From positions 532,083 through 596,082 of the forward strand of contig NZ_LMQB01000001.1 in NCBI RefSeq assembly GCF_001424045.1: a stretch of DNA of 64,000 bases, read 5' to 3'. The notes under the pieces are model-generated. The model had not been told where the DNA came from and ran no database searches. It saw nothing but the letters and a program-made list of their open reading frames with translations. Within the stretch, counting starts at the first letter, position 1; each line of letters begins with the position of its first letter. The DNA is from Rhizobium sp. Leaf371 (GTDB lineage: Bacteria; Pseudomonadota; Alphaproteobacteria; Rhizobiales; Rhizobiaceae). The translations under genes and the position numbers were made by a program. Below are positions 38,094-47,320 of the stretch, piece by piece.

Positions 38094-38131
38094 AAAAAAG
38101 GCCGCGATGTCAGGGACATCGCGGCCTTTTT
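38094..38131. terminator. Bidirectional terminator at the end of the murB operon
   Basis: A 12-bp perfect stem GGCCGCGATGTC / GACATCGCGGCC (38100-38111 with 38115-38126) has a 3-base loop, with AAAAAA before and TTTTT after. It ends both the mraZ-to-small-gene operon and the converging MFS gene, whose stop is 24 bases away. Confidence 0.92.
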
Positions 38132-38154
38132 GCTTGTTCTGATTCTGCTTGAGG

Positions 38155-39459
38155 TCAGACTTCGTGTTTGCCGGAGAGCAGGATGCAGATGAGCGTGATG
38201 ATGGCTGCAAACAGCACGTAGTAGCCGACGGCGGTCATGCCGTAGGTCGCCTGCAGGTACGTGGCGATGTAGGGCGCGAGCGAGGCTCCGAAGATGCCGG
38301 CGAAGTTGAAGGTGATGGAGGAGCCGGTGTAGCGGACATTGGTCGGGAAGGGGGCGGCCAGCGCCGTTCCGATCAGGCCGTAGGTGACACCCATCAGCGC
38401 CATGCCGATGACGACGAAGAGCACGACGCTCGCTTCGCCGCTGGTCAGGAGACCGGGAAGGAAGAAGGAGAAGATGCCGATCAGCACGGTGACGCCGATC
38501 AGGATCTCGCGGCGGCCGAAGCGCTCGGCGAGCTTGCCGGCGATGGGGATGAAGATGCCGAAGAGGACGGCGCCGAGGAGCTGGATTTCCAGCGCATCGA
38601 CGAAGGGCAGCTTTAGAACCTTGATGTTGTAAGACAGGAGATAGGCCGAGCCGATATAGAAGAGCACGAAGGTCGCAAGCGCCACGAAGGTGCCGAGAAC
38701 GAGGCTACGCTTGTGGTTGCGGAAGAGTTCGACGACCGGAACCTGGACGCGCTCGTGGCTGTCGATCGCCTTCTGGAAGGCGGGCGTCTCGGTGATGGAG
38801 AGACGGACCCAGAGGCCGACCGCGATCAACAGGATCGAGGCGATGAAGGGCACGCGCCATCCCCAGCTGAGCAGCGCCTCCTGCGACATGACATGGAGCA
38901 GAAGCCAGAAAACGCCCGAGGACAGGAACAGGCCGACTGGCGCGCCGAGCTGCGGGAACATGCCGTACCAGCTCTTCTTGCCTTCGGGGGCGTTTTCTGT
39001 CGCGAGCAGAACGGCACCGCCCCATTCTCCGCCAAGCCCGAAGCCCTGGCCGAACCGGCACAGGGCCAGAAGCAGTGGTGCGACAACGCCGATGGAGTCA
39101 TAGGACGGGAGAAGGCCGATGATGACGGTCGAAATGCCCATGGTCAGAAGGGCCGCGACCAGCGTGGTCTTGCGGCCGACCCGGTCTCCATAATGGCCGA
39201 AGACGACCGCGCCGAGCGGGCGGGCGAAAAAGGCGATGGAGAAGGTGGCAAAGGATGCCAGAAGCGCCGTCGTCGGATCGTTGTTCGGGAAGAACAGCGT
39301 CGGAAACACGAGGACGGCAGCCGTCGCATAGACATAGAAATCGAAGAATTCGATGGTGGTGCCGACGAGGCTCGCCAGGAGCACGCGAGCCGGGGAATTG
39401 GTAGCGCGTGCGTCCAAGACGTCTGCCGTCGGCGATACCGGAGATATCGCGTTGGTCAT
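38155..39459 (-). CDS. MFS transporter, metabolite:H+ symporter (MHS) family
   Basis: A 434-residue, twelve-helix transporter of the major facilitator superfamily. The start TIEFFDFYVYATAAVLVFPTLFF, the signature GDRVGRKTTLV between helices 2 and 3, and GQGFGLGGEWGGAVLLATENAP are hallmarks of the MHS group, which includes proline/betaine, shikimate, citrate and alpha-ketoglutarate carriers. The substrate cannot be read from sequence. It is on the opposite strand between murB and ddl, splitting the dcw cluster, and shares the terminator at 38094-38131 with it. Confidence 0.9.
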   Translation of the reverse strand: MTNAISPVSPTADVLDARATNSPARVLLASLVGTTIEFFDFYVYATAAVLVFPTLFFPNNDPTTALLASFATFSIAFFARPLGAVVFGHYGDRVGRKTTLVAALLTMGISTVIIGLLPSYDSIGVVAPLLLALCRFGQGFGLGGEWGGAVLLATENAPEGKKSWYGMFPQLGAPVGLFLSSGVFWLLLHVMSQEALLSWGWRVPFIASILLIAVGLWVRLSITETPAFQKAIDSHERVQVPVVELFRNHKRSLVLGTFVALATFVLFYIGSAYLLSYNIKVLKLPFVDALEIQLLGAVLFGIFIPIAGKLAERFGRREILIGVTVLIGIFSFFLPGLLTSGEASVVLFVVIGMALMGVTYGLIGTALAAPFPTNVRYTGSSITFNFAGIFGASLAPYIATYLQATYGMTAVGYYVLFAAIITLICILLSGKHEV

Positions 39460-39917
39460 GATCTTGTCCGTGTTGAGGATCTGCCACCCTCATAGGTAGC
39501 TGGCGGCTTCATAAGGCAAGTTAATGTCGGAAGAAACCCTGTTTGCGCAATAATATGACGCAGAGTCCGGCGGTAACGCATGAGGTGCAACGCTGGCGCA
39601 TAGCCGAAGCGTGGATCGCCTGCTCGATGCCCGGCCTTTGGGCGAAAGCGGGGACGGCGCGTGGTTTCGGCCGCGAAAAACGCATCGAAATCCTTTCCAG
39701 CCATGCAGATCGGGGCCCGTGCCATTTTCATCACAGGCGTCAGGTTCGCGGATGCCGTGGTGCCTTGGAGGTGGCTCCCGACGCTTCGGGTTAACGAAAG
39801 TAAACGGTTCGTTAACCTTAATGACGCTTTAGTGAGCGTCAGCAGGCAGGCATTGAGTCGAGGTTCGACACGGTCGCTTCGCCGCCATCGGATCGAGAAG
39901 AAATGGCAGGGGTTTTC
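39460..39917. other. Divergent intergenic region between MFS gene and ddl
   Basis: About 460 bases with promoters of the MFS gene and of ddl-ftsQAZ. Small open frames occur but without a convincing ribosome site or conserved-looking protein. The clearest element is the inverted repeat at 39789-39817. Confidence 0.5.
39789..39817. promoter_or_regulatory. Perfect inverted repeat with GTTAAC arms, upstream of ddl-ftsQAZ
   Basis: GGTTAACGAA (39789-39798) and TTCGTTAACC (39808-39817) are perfect inverted arms around nine bases. A third TTAA follows at 39818-39821. TTAA half-sites are the core of the alphaproteobacterial cell-cycle regulator CtrA, which controls division genes, but the spacing here is not the classical TTAA-N7-TTAA. 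It lies about 100 bases before ddl, a good position for an operator. Confidence 0.45.
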
Positions 39918-40844
39918 ATGAGTGGCAAACACGTTGCGGTGTTGATGGGGGGCTTCTCGTCGGAGCGGCCGGTCAGCCTGTCTTCGGGCGCCGCCTGTGC
40001 CGATGCGCTGGAAGCCTTCGGCTATCGCGTCACCCGGGTCGATGTGGATCGCGATGTCGCATCCGTTCTGGGGGCGCTTCGCCCGGATGTGGCGTTCAAC
40101 GCGCTGCATGGACCGTTCGGCGAAGACGGGACGATCCAAGGTATCCTGGAATATCTCCAAATTCCCTATACGCATTCCGGCGTTCTCGCCTCGTCGCTCG
40201 CGATGGACAAGGCGCAGGCGAAGATCGTCGCGAAGGCGGCGGGCATTCCCGTCGCCGAGGCGAAGGTCATGGACCGGCACGATTTCGGCCGGGATCACCC
40301 CATTCCCACGCCCTATGTGGTCAAGCCGGTGCGGGAAGGGTCGAGCTTCGGCGTCGTGATGGTCCAGAAGGAGCAGTCGCATCCGCCGCAGATCATCACC
40401 TCGAGCGAATGGCGCTATGGCGACCTCGTCATGGTCGAGCGCTACATTCCCGGCCGCGAGTTCACCTGCGGCGTGATGGGTGGCGAGCCGCTCGCCGTGA
40501 CCGAAATTATCCCGCAGGGGCATGCCTTCTACGACTATGATGCGAAATATGTGGAGGGCGGCTCCACGCACGTCATTCCGGCGGAAATTTTACCGAATAT
40601 TTACCAAAACATTCAAAGACTGGCCGTTGCGGCACATCATGCGATGGGGTGCCGCGGTGTCAGCCGCTCAGACTTCCGCCTCGACGACAGCTCCTCCGGC
40701 GAGGGCGAGCTGATCTGGCTCGAAATCAACACGCAGCCGGGCATGACCCCGACATCGCTGGTGCCTGAAATGGCGGTTCATGCCGGCCATTCCTTTGGTG
40801 AGTTCCTCAGCTGGATCGTGGAGGATGCGTCGTGTTTGCGTTGA
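39918..40844 (+). CDS. ddl: D-alanine--D-alanine ligase
   Basis: A 308-residue ATP-grasp enzyme producing the D-Ala-D-Ala used by MurF. Motifs include [38 protein letters not shown], the [18 protein letters not shown]-binding strand, [13 protein letters not shown], and a C-terminal [13 protein letters not shown] and [10 protein letters not shown] with metal-binding Glu/Asn. I chose the ATG at 39918 (GCAGGGG upstream, family-like [12 protein letters not shown]) over the ATG at 39903. It overlaps ftsQ by 13 bases and so starts the ddl-ftsQ-ftsA block. Confidence 0.95.
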   Translation: MSGKHVAVLMGGFSSERPVSLSSGAACADALEAFGYRVTRVDVDRDVASVLGALRPDVAFNALHGPFGEDGTIQGILEYLQIPYTHSGVLASSLAMDKAQAKIVAKAAGIPVAEAKVMDRHDFGRDHPIPTPYVVKPVREGSSFGVVMVQKEQSHPPQIITSSEWRYGDLVMVERYIPGREFTCGVMGGEPLAVTEIIPQGHAFYDYDAKYVEGGSTHVIPAEILPNIYQNIQRLAVAAHHAMGCRGVSRSDFRLDDSSSGEGELIWLEINTQPGMTPTSLVPEMAVHAGHSFGEFLSWIVEDASCLR

Positions 40845-41767
40845 GAGGTCGTCTTCAGAGCCGCGTCCGCGCGCCGCAGGAATATCGCGATATGGAGGGC
40901 CATGTCGTCCTGCCGCGTCCTTTGCGCCGTGTGGCGCGCTTCTTCGTGGCGCTCGGCACCGGCCGCATCCATTTCGCCCCCTATACCGGCACCGTCTCGG
41001 CGCTGGCCCTGTTTGCGGCAACCGGTTTCTACGGCATGGCGATCGGCGGGCACACGCCTGAAGTCGCCAAGGCGACGACGACGGCGGCCGGCTTCGCCAT
41101 CGAGGACGTCAAGATCTCGGGCAACGACCAGACATCGGAAATCGACATCCTGCAGGAGATCGGTCTGGATGGCGCAACGTCGCTCGTCGCCCTCGATATC
41201 GACGCCGCGCGTCTGGCGATCGCCAAGATGCCCTGGGTCGAAGAGGTGACGGTTCGCAAGGTCTATCCCGGCACGGTCGAGGTCAACCTGAAGGAGCGCA
41301 AGGCGTTCGGGATCTGGCAGCACGGCTCCGACCTGTCGCTCATCGAAAAGAGCGGCAGCGTGATCGCGCCGTTGCGGGATAACAAGTTCGCCGAACTGCC
41401 CTTGTTCGTTGGTCGGGATGCGGAAACGGCTGCGGCCGGCTTCTATGCCCGCTTCGCCGAATGGCCGGAAATCGCCGGCCGCGTGAAGGCCTATGTCCGT
41501 GTCGCCGGCCGTCGTTGGGATCTGATCCTCGACAATGGCGTCATGGTGAAGCTTCCCGAGCAGGATCTCGACCGCGCCATGCAGGTGCTGTCCACGATGG
41601 AGGAGGGCCAGCAGCTGCTGGAGCGCGACATCGCCGCCATCGATCTTCGTCTCGAAGATCGCACCACCATACAACTGACCCCCGGCGCCGCAGAGCGCCG
41701 ACAGGTCGCCCTGGAAGCCCGTACCAAGCAGCTCAAGAAACTTGAGAGCCAAGAGGACCGCATATGA
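40832..41767 (+). CDS. ftsQ: Cell division protein FtsQ
   Basis: A 311-residue bitopic protein: a cytoplasmic N-terminus rich in Arg (about 1-40), one membrane helix ([22 protein letters not shown], about 53-74), a POTRA domain ([25 protein letters not shown], from about 87), and the beta domain with [22 protein letters not shown]. It connects FtsL/FtsB with the early divisome. The start is a GTG at 40832 inside the end of ddl, with GGAGGATG upstream. The stop overlaps the ftsA ATG (ATGA). Confidence 0.92.
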   Translation: MFALRGRLQSRVRAPQEYRDMEGHVVLPRPLRRVARFFVALGTGRIHFAPYTGTVSALALFAATGFYGMAIGGHTPEVAKATTTAAGFAIEDVKISGNDQTSEIDILQEIGLDGATSLVALDIDAARLAIAKMPWVEEVTVRKVYPGTVEVNLKERKAFGIWQHGSDLSLIEKSGSVIAPLRDNKFAELPLFVGRDAETAAAGFYARFAEWPEIAGRVKAYVRVAGRRWDLILDNGVMVKLPEQDLDRAMQVLSTMEEGQQLLERDIAAIDLRLEDRTTIQLTPGAAERRQVALEARTKQLKKLESQEDRI

Positions 41768-43095
41768 GCCTGTTCGGTTCGTCGCATTTCGGCCTGCCGC
41801 GTCTAAAGCCCCTGTCGGCGAAGCGATCGCATATCGTTTCGGTTCTCGACATCGGTTCGACCAAGGTCGTCTGCATGATCGGCCGCCTGACACCGCGCGC
41901 CGAAAGCCAGATCCTGCCCGGTCGCACCCATGCGATCGAGGTCATCGGTCTCGGCCATCACAAGTCGCATGGCATGAAGAACGGCGTGATCGCCGATCTG
42001 GACGCTGCCGAAAGCGTCGTCCGGCTGGCCGTCGATGCGGCCGAGCGCATGGCGGGGCTCACCATCGACAGCCTGATCGTCAACGTCTCCGCAGGCCGTC
42101 TGCAGAGCGACATCTACACCGCGTCCGTCGATCTCGGCGGCCAGGAAGTGGATGCGGCCGATCTGAAGCGGGTTCTTGCGGCTGCCGGCCAGCGCTCGCA
42201 GCGTCAGGACCGTGTGATTCTCCATTCTCTGCCGACGGGCTTCTCGCTCGACGGCGAACGCGGCATCCGCGATCCGCTCGCCATGTTCGGCGACAGCCTC
42301 GGCGTCGACATGCACGTGCTGACGGCCGAACGTGCGGCACTGAAAAATCTTGAGCTCTGCATCAACCGGGCGCATCTCTCGGTCGAGGGTATCGTCGCGA
42401 CGCCTTATGCCAGCGGTCTTTCGGCCTTGGTGGACGACGAGGTCGAACTTGGCTGCGCCTGCATCGACATGGGCGGCGGTACGACGACGATCTCGGTGTT
42501 TGCCGAAGGCAAGCTCGTGCATGCCGACGCCGTGAGCCTTGGCGGACATCATGTGACGACGGACCTTGCGCGCGGTCTTTCGACCCGCATCGAAGACGCG
42601 GAGCGACTGAAGGTCGTGCATGGCTCGGCCATGCCGAACGATGCCGACGAGCGCGAAATGGTCACGGTTCCCCCGATCGGCGAGGACGATCGCGACCAGC
42701 CGACTCACGTGCCGCGCGCGCTCGTCTCGCGAATCGTCCGCGCCCGCGTCGAAGAGACGCTCGAACTCATTCGCGACCGCATCCAGCGTTCCGGCTTCTC
42801 GCCGATCGTCGGCAAGCGCGTCGTTCTGACCGGCGGCGGAAGCCAGTTGACGGGTCTGCCGGAAGCCGCGCGCCGTATTCTCGCCCGCAATGTGCGGATT
42901 GGTCGCCCTCTCGGTGTCTCCGGCCTTCCGCCGGCCGCCAAGGGTCCGGCCTTTTCCACGGCCGTCGGCCTGATGATCTATCCGCAGGTCGCCGAGATGG
43001 AGACGCATGCCGCCCAGGGCGGGATGCTGTCATCGCTCGGCGGCGGCGACAGCCGCATCGCCCGAATGGGTCAGTGGCTGAAAGAGAGTTTCTAG
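41764..43095 (+). CDS. ftsA: Cell division protein FtsA
   Basis: A 443-residue actin-like ATPase that tethers FtsZ to the membrane. It shows VSVLDIGSTKVVCMIG (phosphate 1), the 1C domain with NVSAGRLQS, IDMGGGTTTISVFAEG (phosphate 2), and VVLTGGGSQLTGLPEAA (adenosine motif). The C-terminal helix RIARMGQWLKESF is the amphipathic membrane-targeting sequence. ftsA overlaps ftsQ by four bases and precedes ftsZ by 87 bases. Confidence 0.95.
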   Translation: MSLFGSSHFGLPRLKPLSAKRSHIVSVLDIGSTKVVCMIGRLTPRAESQILPGRTHAIEVIGLGHHKSHGMKNGVIADLDAAESVVRLAVDAAERMAGLTIDSLIVNVSAGRLQSDIYTASVDLGGQEVDAADLKRVLAAAGQRSQRQDRVILHSLPTGFSLDGERGIRDPLAMFGDSLGVDMHVLTAERAALKNLELCINRAHLSVEGIVATPYASGLSALVDDEVELGCACIDMGGGTTTISVFAEGKLVHADAVSLGGHHVTTDLARGLSTRIEDAERLKVVHGSAMPNDADEREMVTVPPIGEDDRDQPTHVPRALVSRIVRARVEETLELIRDRIQRSGFSPIVGKRVVLTGGGSQLTGLPEAARRILARNVRIGRPLGVSGLPPAAKGPAFSTAVGLMIYPQVAEMETHAAQGGMLSSLGGGDSRIARMGQWLKESF

Positions 43096-43182
43096 GTTCG
43101 CGTAAGGTAGGACCGGCATAAGAGTGAATTGAGATTTGGTCGGCTCGGCAAGGCGACCAGAAACCAGGAAGGAACGGGTAAA

Positions 43183-44991
43183 ATGACCATCAACTTGCAG
43201 AAGCCGGATATCACCGAGCTCAAGCCCCGCATCACCGTCATCGGTGTCGGCGGCGGCGGCGGCAATGCCGTCAACAACATGATCACCGCAGGCCTCCAGG
43301 GCGTCGACTTCGTTGTCGCCAACACGGACGCCCAGGCACTGACCATGACCAAGGCCGAACGAATCATCCAGATGGGTGTGGCCGTTACCGAAGGTCTCGG
43401 CGCGGGTTCGCAGCCGGAAGTCGGTCGTGCAGCCGCCGAGGAGTGCATCGACGAGATCATCGATCACCTCTCCGGCACGCATATGTGCTTCGTCACCGCC
43501 GGCATGGGCGGCGGCACGGGGACGGGGGCTGCTCCGGTCGTCGCACAGGCGGCGCGCAACAAGGGCATTCTGACCGTCGGCGTCGTCACCAAGCCGTTCC
43601 ACTTCGAAGGCCAGCGCCGCATGCGTCTTGCCGATCAGGGCATCGCCGAATTGCAGAAGTCGGTCGATACGCTGATCGTCATCCCCAACCAGAACCTCTT
43701 CCGCATCGCCAACGACAAGACCACCTTCGCCGACGCCTTCGCGATGGCCGACCAGGTGCTCTATTCGGGCGTTGCCTGCATCACCGACCTGATGGTCAAG
43801 GAAGGCCTCATCAACCTCGACTTCGCCGACGTTCGCTCGGTCATGCGCGAGATGGGTCGTGCGATGATGGGCACCGGCGAAGCCTCGGGCGATGGCCGCG
43901 CCATGGCCGCTGCCGAAGCCGCGATTGCCAACCCGCTCCTCGACGAAACGTCGATGAAGGGTGCGCAGGGCCTGCTGATCTCGATCACCGGCGGTCGCGA
44001 CATGACGCTGTTCGAAGTCGACGAAGCCGCGACCCGCATCCGCGAAGAAGTCGATCCGGACGCCAACATCATTCTCGGCGCGACGTTCGACGAAGAGCTC
44101 GAAGGCATGATTCGTGTCTCCGTCGTTGCAACCGGAATCGATCGTACGGCCGCGGAGGTGGCCGATCGAACTTCCAGCTTTCGCCCGGTAGCAGCAAAGC
44201 CCGCCACGCGTCCGGCAGCTCCGGCCGCCGCACCCGCCATGCAGGCTCAGCCCGCACCCGTCATGCAGCAGCCGGCTCCCCAGCCGGTCGCCCAGGCGCC
44301 GCAGGCCGACCACATCGCCGAAGCCATCCGCCAGGCCGAAATCGAACGCGAGCTCCTGATCCAGGCGCGCGCTGCCGAAAAGGCCCAGGACGACTTCCGT
44401 CCGCAGAGCAAGCTGTTTGCCGGTGCCGCACCGGAAGCCGCCCCCGTCATGCGGGCTCCGGCGCCGCAGGTTGCCATGCAGCCGGCTCCGGTCGAGATGC
44501 CGATGTACCAGCAGCAGCCGATGCAGGCCGCTCCGATGCATTCCCAGCCGGTACACCAGCAGGTCCAGGCACCCTACATGCAGCATGAGCCGATGGTTCA
44601 GCGTCACGAGCCCGCTCCGATGATGCGCCAGCCGGAACAGGCCCGCATGCCCAAGGTCGAGGACTTCCCGCCGATGGTGAAGGCCGAAGCCGAGCACCGG
44701 TCCCAGCCGGCTGCAGCGCACCACGAAGAGCGTGGTCCGATGGGCCTTCTCAAGCGAATCACCAATTCGCTCGGCCGCCGCGAAGAGGAAGACCATTCCG
44801 TCGCGTCGGACATGACCTCGGGAGCGCCGAGCGCTGCATCGCAGCAGCGCCGTCCGCTGTCCCCCGAGGCGAGCGTCTACGCACCGCGTCGCGGTGCGCT
44901 CGACGAACGCGGCCGCACGAACCCGCAGCCGCGTGCGCAGGACGACGATCAGCTTGAGATTCCGGCGTTCCTGCGCCGTCAGTCGAACTGA
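43183..44991 (+). CDS. ftsZ: Cell division GTPase FtsZ, long-tail form
   Basis: A 602-residue tubulin homologue that forms the Z ring. The GTPase core (about 1-320) has [15 protein letters not shown], the tubulin signature [14 protein letters not shown] near 105, and the synergy loop [12 protein letters not shown] very long linker rich in Pro, Gln, Ala and Met follows (about 330-580). The conserved C-terminal peptide [12 protein letters not shown] that binds FtsA and other partners closes the protein. Such a tail is characteristic of Rhizobiales FtsZ1; E. coli FtsZ has 383 residues. The start at 43183 follows AGGAAGGAACGGG. A terminator lies 31 bases after the stop. Confidence 0.96.
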   Translation: MTINLQKPDITELKPRITVIGVGGGGGNAVNNMITAGLQGVDFVVANTDAQALTMTKAERIIQMGVAVTEGLGAGSQPEVGRAAAEECIDEIIDHLSGTHMCFVTAGMGGGTGTGAAPVVAQAARNKGILTVGVVTKPFHFEGQRRMRLADQGIAELQKSVDTLIVIPNQNLFRIANDKTTFADAFAMADQVLYSGVACITDLMVKEGLINLDFADVRSVMREMGRAMMGTGEASGDGRAMAAAEAAIANPLLDETSMKGAQGLLISITGGRDMTLFEVDEAATRIREEVDPDANIILGATFDEELEGMIRVSVVATGIDRTAAEVADRTSSFRPVAAKPATRPAAPAAAPAMQAQPAPVMQQPAPQPVAQAPQADHIAEAIRQAEIERELLIQARAAEKAQDDFRPQSKLFAGAAPEAAPVMRAPAPQVAMQPAPVEMPMYQQQPMQAAPMHSQPVHQQVQAPYMQHEPMVQRHEPAPMMRQPEQARMPKVEDFPPMVKAEAEHRSQPAAAHHEERGPMGLLKRITNSLGRREEEDHSVASDMTSGAPSAASQQRRPLSPEASVYAPRRGALDERGRTNPQPRAQDDDQLEIPAFLRRQSN

Positions 44992-45021
44992 TTTTCCACC
45001 CGCCTTCTACCTTGCCGGAAC

Positions 45022-45046
45022 GCCTGGGCTCCAAGCCCAGGCTTTT
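45022..45046 (+). terminator. Rho-independent terminator of the ddl-ftsZ operon
   Basis: A 9-bp stem GCCTGGGCT / AGCCCAGGC (45022-45030 with 45034-45042) and 3-base loop is followed by TTTT, a CCG interruption and TTTTT. It ends transcription after ftsZ and separates it from lpxC. Confidence 0.85.
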
Positions 45047-45304
45047 CCGTTTTTCCGCTATGTTTGCAAGGGGATAGCGACAGACGAAGAAGCGTTACAA
45101 AGCGAAAGAAACAGTGATTTGGAATGGCCGGACGCGGGCCTTATCTTCAAACTCGAAAGTCTGTGGATATCCGCGCTCTCGACCGCTTCGAAGGATCAGG
45201 CCGCACGTCGCATGTGCCGGCGAAAGGTTGACCTGAGGCTCAAAGACGTATCTTGCAGACACGGAATAGGGCGGCTCGCCGCCAGGATTGTGAAAGTGAA
45301 GAGT
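45047..45304 (+). promoter_or_regulatory. Leader and likely promoter region of lpxC
   Basis: About 260 bases with no gene recognised. TTGACC (45228-45233) is followed 17 bases later by TCTTGC, or 15 bases later by TATCTT (45249-45254). This is a weak promoter candidate, and the true start may lie elsewhere. Confidence 0.35.
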
Positions 45305-46258
45305 ATGGGACTGGGAATTGGACTGCTGGGATTTCAGACGACGATCGCCGACCAGGTCACCCTGAGCGGCACGGGCGTTCATTCCGGCACCGACGTTTCG
45401 ATCACCTTCCACCCCGCTGAGGCCAATACCGGCGTCGTCTTCCAGCGCGTCGAGGGCGAGCGCGTTCTCGGCGAATATCGCGCCGTGTCCTCCAATGTCG
45501 GCAATACCGATCTCTGCACCATTCTTGGCACGTCCCCGGCCACCTGGATCGCCACGATCGAGCATGTGATGGCCGCCATCTATGCCGTCGGCATCGACAA
45601 TCTGCTGGTCGAGGTTCACGGCGCCGAAATGCCGATCATGGACGGCAGCTCCGCACCCTTCATCGACGCGATCGAGCAGACGGGCATCAAGGCGCTCGCC
45701 GTCAAGCGTCGCTACATTCGTATCCTGAAGCCGGTGCGCATCGAGCACGGCGCCTCCTGGTCCGAGTTCGTGCCCTATGACGCCGGCATGCGCTTCGAAG
45801 TCGAGATTGATTTCGATACGCCGCTGATCGGCCGCCAGTCCTGGAAGGGCGACATGACGGCTGCGACCTTCAAGAACGAACTTTCGCGCGCCCGCACCTT
45901 CGGCTTCATGCGCGATGTCGAGCGGATGTGGGCGGCCGGTCGTGGTCTCGGGTCGTCTCTCGAAAATTCTGTCGTCATTGCCGACGACCATACGGTCATC
46001 AATGTCGAGGGCCTGCGCTACGCCAAGGACGAGTTCGTCCGTCACAAGACGCTCGACGCGGTTGGCGATCTGGCGCTGGCGGGCCTGCCGTTCATCGGCT
46101 GCTACCGCTCCTATCGCGGTGGCCACAAGATGAATGCCAATGCGCTTCAGGCTCTGTTCAGCGATGCCACCGCTTACGAGATCGTGGAAACGGCCATGCC
46201 GCGGACGCGTCTTCCCCGCGAGAAGCAGGTCGCCGGCGCGTCCGAACTCTCGGCCTGA
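45305..46258 (+). CDS. lpxC: UDP-3-O-acyl-N-acetylglucosamine deacetylase LpxC
   Basis: A 317-residue zinc deacetylase that commits to lipid A synthesis. The N-terminal half has LSGTGVHSGTDVSITFHPAEAN. The zinc ligands are His in TIEHVMAAIYAVGIDN and His/Asp in VRHKTLDAVGDLAL, and the catalytic His is in RGGHKMNANAL. The hydrophobic-passage segment DNLLVEVHGAEMPIMDGSSAPFI is family-typical. The start at 45305 gives MGLGIGLLGFQTTI; the frame is open far upstream through ftsZ, which is shadow. It is a single gene bounded by two terminators, consistent with control of its own. Confidence 0.94.
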   Translation: MGLGIGLLGFQTTIADQVTLSGTGVHSGTDVSITFHPAEANTGVVFQRVEGERVLGEYRAVSSNVGNTDLCTILGTSPATWIATIEHVMAAIYAVGIDNLLVEVHGAEMPIMDGSSAPFIDAIEQTGIKALAVKRRYIRILKPVRIEHGASWSEFVPYDAGMRFEVEIDFDTPLIGRQSWKGDMTAATFKNELSRARTFGFMRDVERMWAAGRGLGSSLENSVVIADDHTVINVEGLRYAKDEFVRHKTLDAVGDLALAGLPFIGCYRSYRGGHKMNANALQALFSDATAYEIVETAMPRTRLPREKQVAGASELSA

Positions 46259-46284
46259 CGCATCTCAGCCATCGAAATTGCCTT

Positions 46285-46310
46285 AAAGCCGGTCACAAGA
46301 CCGGCTTTTT
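46285..46310 (+). terminator. Rho-independent terminator of lpxC
   Basis: An 8-bp stem AGCCGGTC / GACCGGCT (46287-46294 with 46299-46306) and ACAA loop, flanked by AA and a T-run, 27 bases after the lpxC stop. Confidence 0.9.
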
Positions 46311-46349
46311 CATGGACGCGATGCCACAAAATTGCGTTATTCGATCACC

Positions 46350-46378
46350 ATGACGTTGCGGACTTGTTCTAGTATGAT
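46350..46378 (+). promoter_or_regulatory. Candidate promoter of bamD-recN
   Basis: TATGAT (46373-46378) is a good -10 hexamer and ATGACG (46350-46355) a weak -35 at 17 bases spacing, 55 bases before the bamD start. The -10 is enclosed by TCTAG and CTAGA, a short inverted repeat. Confidence 0.35.
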
Positions 46379-46432
46379 CTAGAACCGCATGGTCGGCGGC
46401 GGGGCAGCTGCCACTCGAGTTGGGATTTTCTG

Positions 46433-47299
46433 ATGGTTTTTGCAGACGGCTTCGAATGGAAGACGATCAAGCGCGTGGCGATGGTCACGCTTGTTGCGGC
46501 GACAACCAGCATCGTGGTCACCGGTTGCCAGAACGACCCCGACATCGACATCACCAAGCTCTCGGCCGAGACCGATCCGCCTGAGGTTCTCTACAATCAG
46601 GGCCTTGCCAACCTGAATGCGGGCAAGACGACGGAAGCCGCGCGCAAGTTCGACGCGATCGACAAGCAGCAGCCGTTCTCCGAATATGCCCGCAAAGCTT
46701 TGGTAATGAAGGCCTTCGTGAACTACCGCCAGGGTCAGAACCAGGACGCGATCAACGCGGCCAGCCGTTATCTCAATCTCTATCCCGAATCGGAAGACGC
46801 GGCCTACGCCCAGTACATTCTGGGTCTCGCCTATTCCAAGCAGATCCCCACGGTCACGCAGGACCAGAAGCCGGCCTTCAAGACGATCGAGGCCATGCAG
46901 GTCGTCGTCGATAAATATCCGAATTCGGAATATGTCGAGGATGCGCAGGCCAAGATCCGCTACGCGAAGGACCAGCTCGCCGGCAAGGAAATGCAGGTCG
47001 GGCGTTATTATCTGGAGCGCAAGGAATATCTGGCCGCCGTCACCCGGTTCCGCACCGTGGTCGAGCAGTATGCCGGCACCAACCAGGTCGAGGAAGCGCT
47101 GGCCCGTCTCGTCGAGAGCTATTTCGCCATGGGGATCACCAGCGAAGCCCAGACGGCTGCCGCCGTTCTCGGACATAACTATCCCGACAGCCAATGGTAT
47201 GCGGACAGCTACAAGCTGCTGCAGACCAACGGGCTCGAGCCGCGCGAGAATGGCGGATCCTGGATTTCCCGGGCCGGCAAGAAGCTTCTCGGCGTCTGA
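46433..47299 (+). CDS. bamD: Outer membrane assembly factor BamD
   Basis: A 288-residue lipoprotein of the BAM complex that inserts beta-barrel proteins into the outer membrane. The signal peptide ends VVTGC with the lipid-modified Cys near residue 33. TPR-like repeats begin with [25 protein letters not shown] and continue through [18 protein letters not shown], a BamD/ComL signature, and [11 protein letters not shown]. BamD and the downstream recN are 21 bases apart and probably co-transcribed. Confidence 0.94.
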   Translation: MVFADGFEWKTIKRVAMVTLVAATTSIVVTGCQNDPDIDITKLSAETDPPEVLYNQGLANLNAGKTTEAARKFDAIDKQQPFSEYARKALVMKAFVNYRQGQNQDAINAASRYLNLYPESEDAAYAQYILGLAYSKQIPTVTQDQKPAFKTIEAMQVVVDKYPNSEYVEDAQAKIRYAKDQLAGKEMQVGRYYLERKEYLAAVTRFRTVVEQYAGTNQVEEALARLVESYFAMGITSEAQTAAAVLGHNYPDSQWYADSYKLLQTNGLEPRENGGSWISRAGKKLLGV

Positions 47300-47320
47300 T
47301 CCGAAAGAACAGAAGACCGA

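Noticed and set aside
39543-39794. Small open frames in the MFS-ddl gap
   Set aside because: They are Arg/His/Ala-rich with no ribosome site and overlap frames on other strands; they look like chance.
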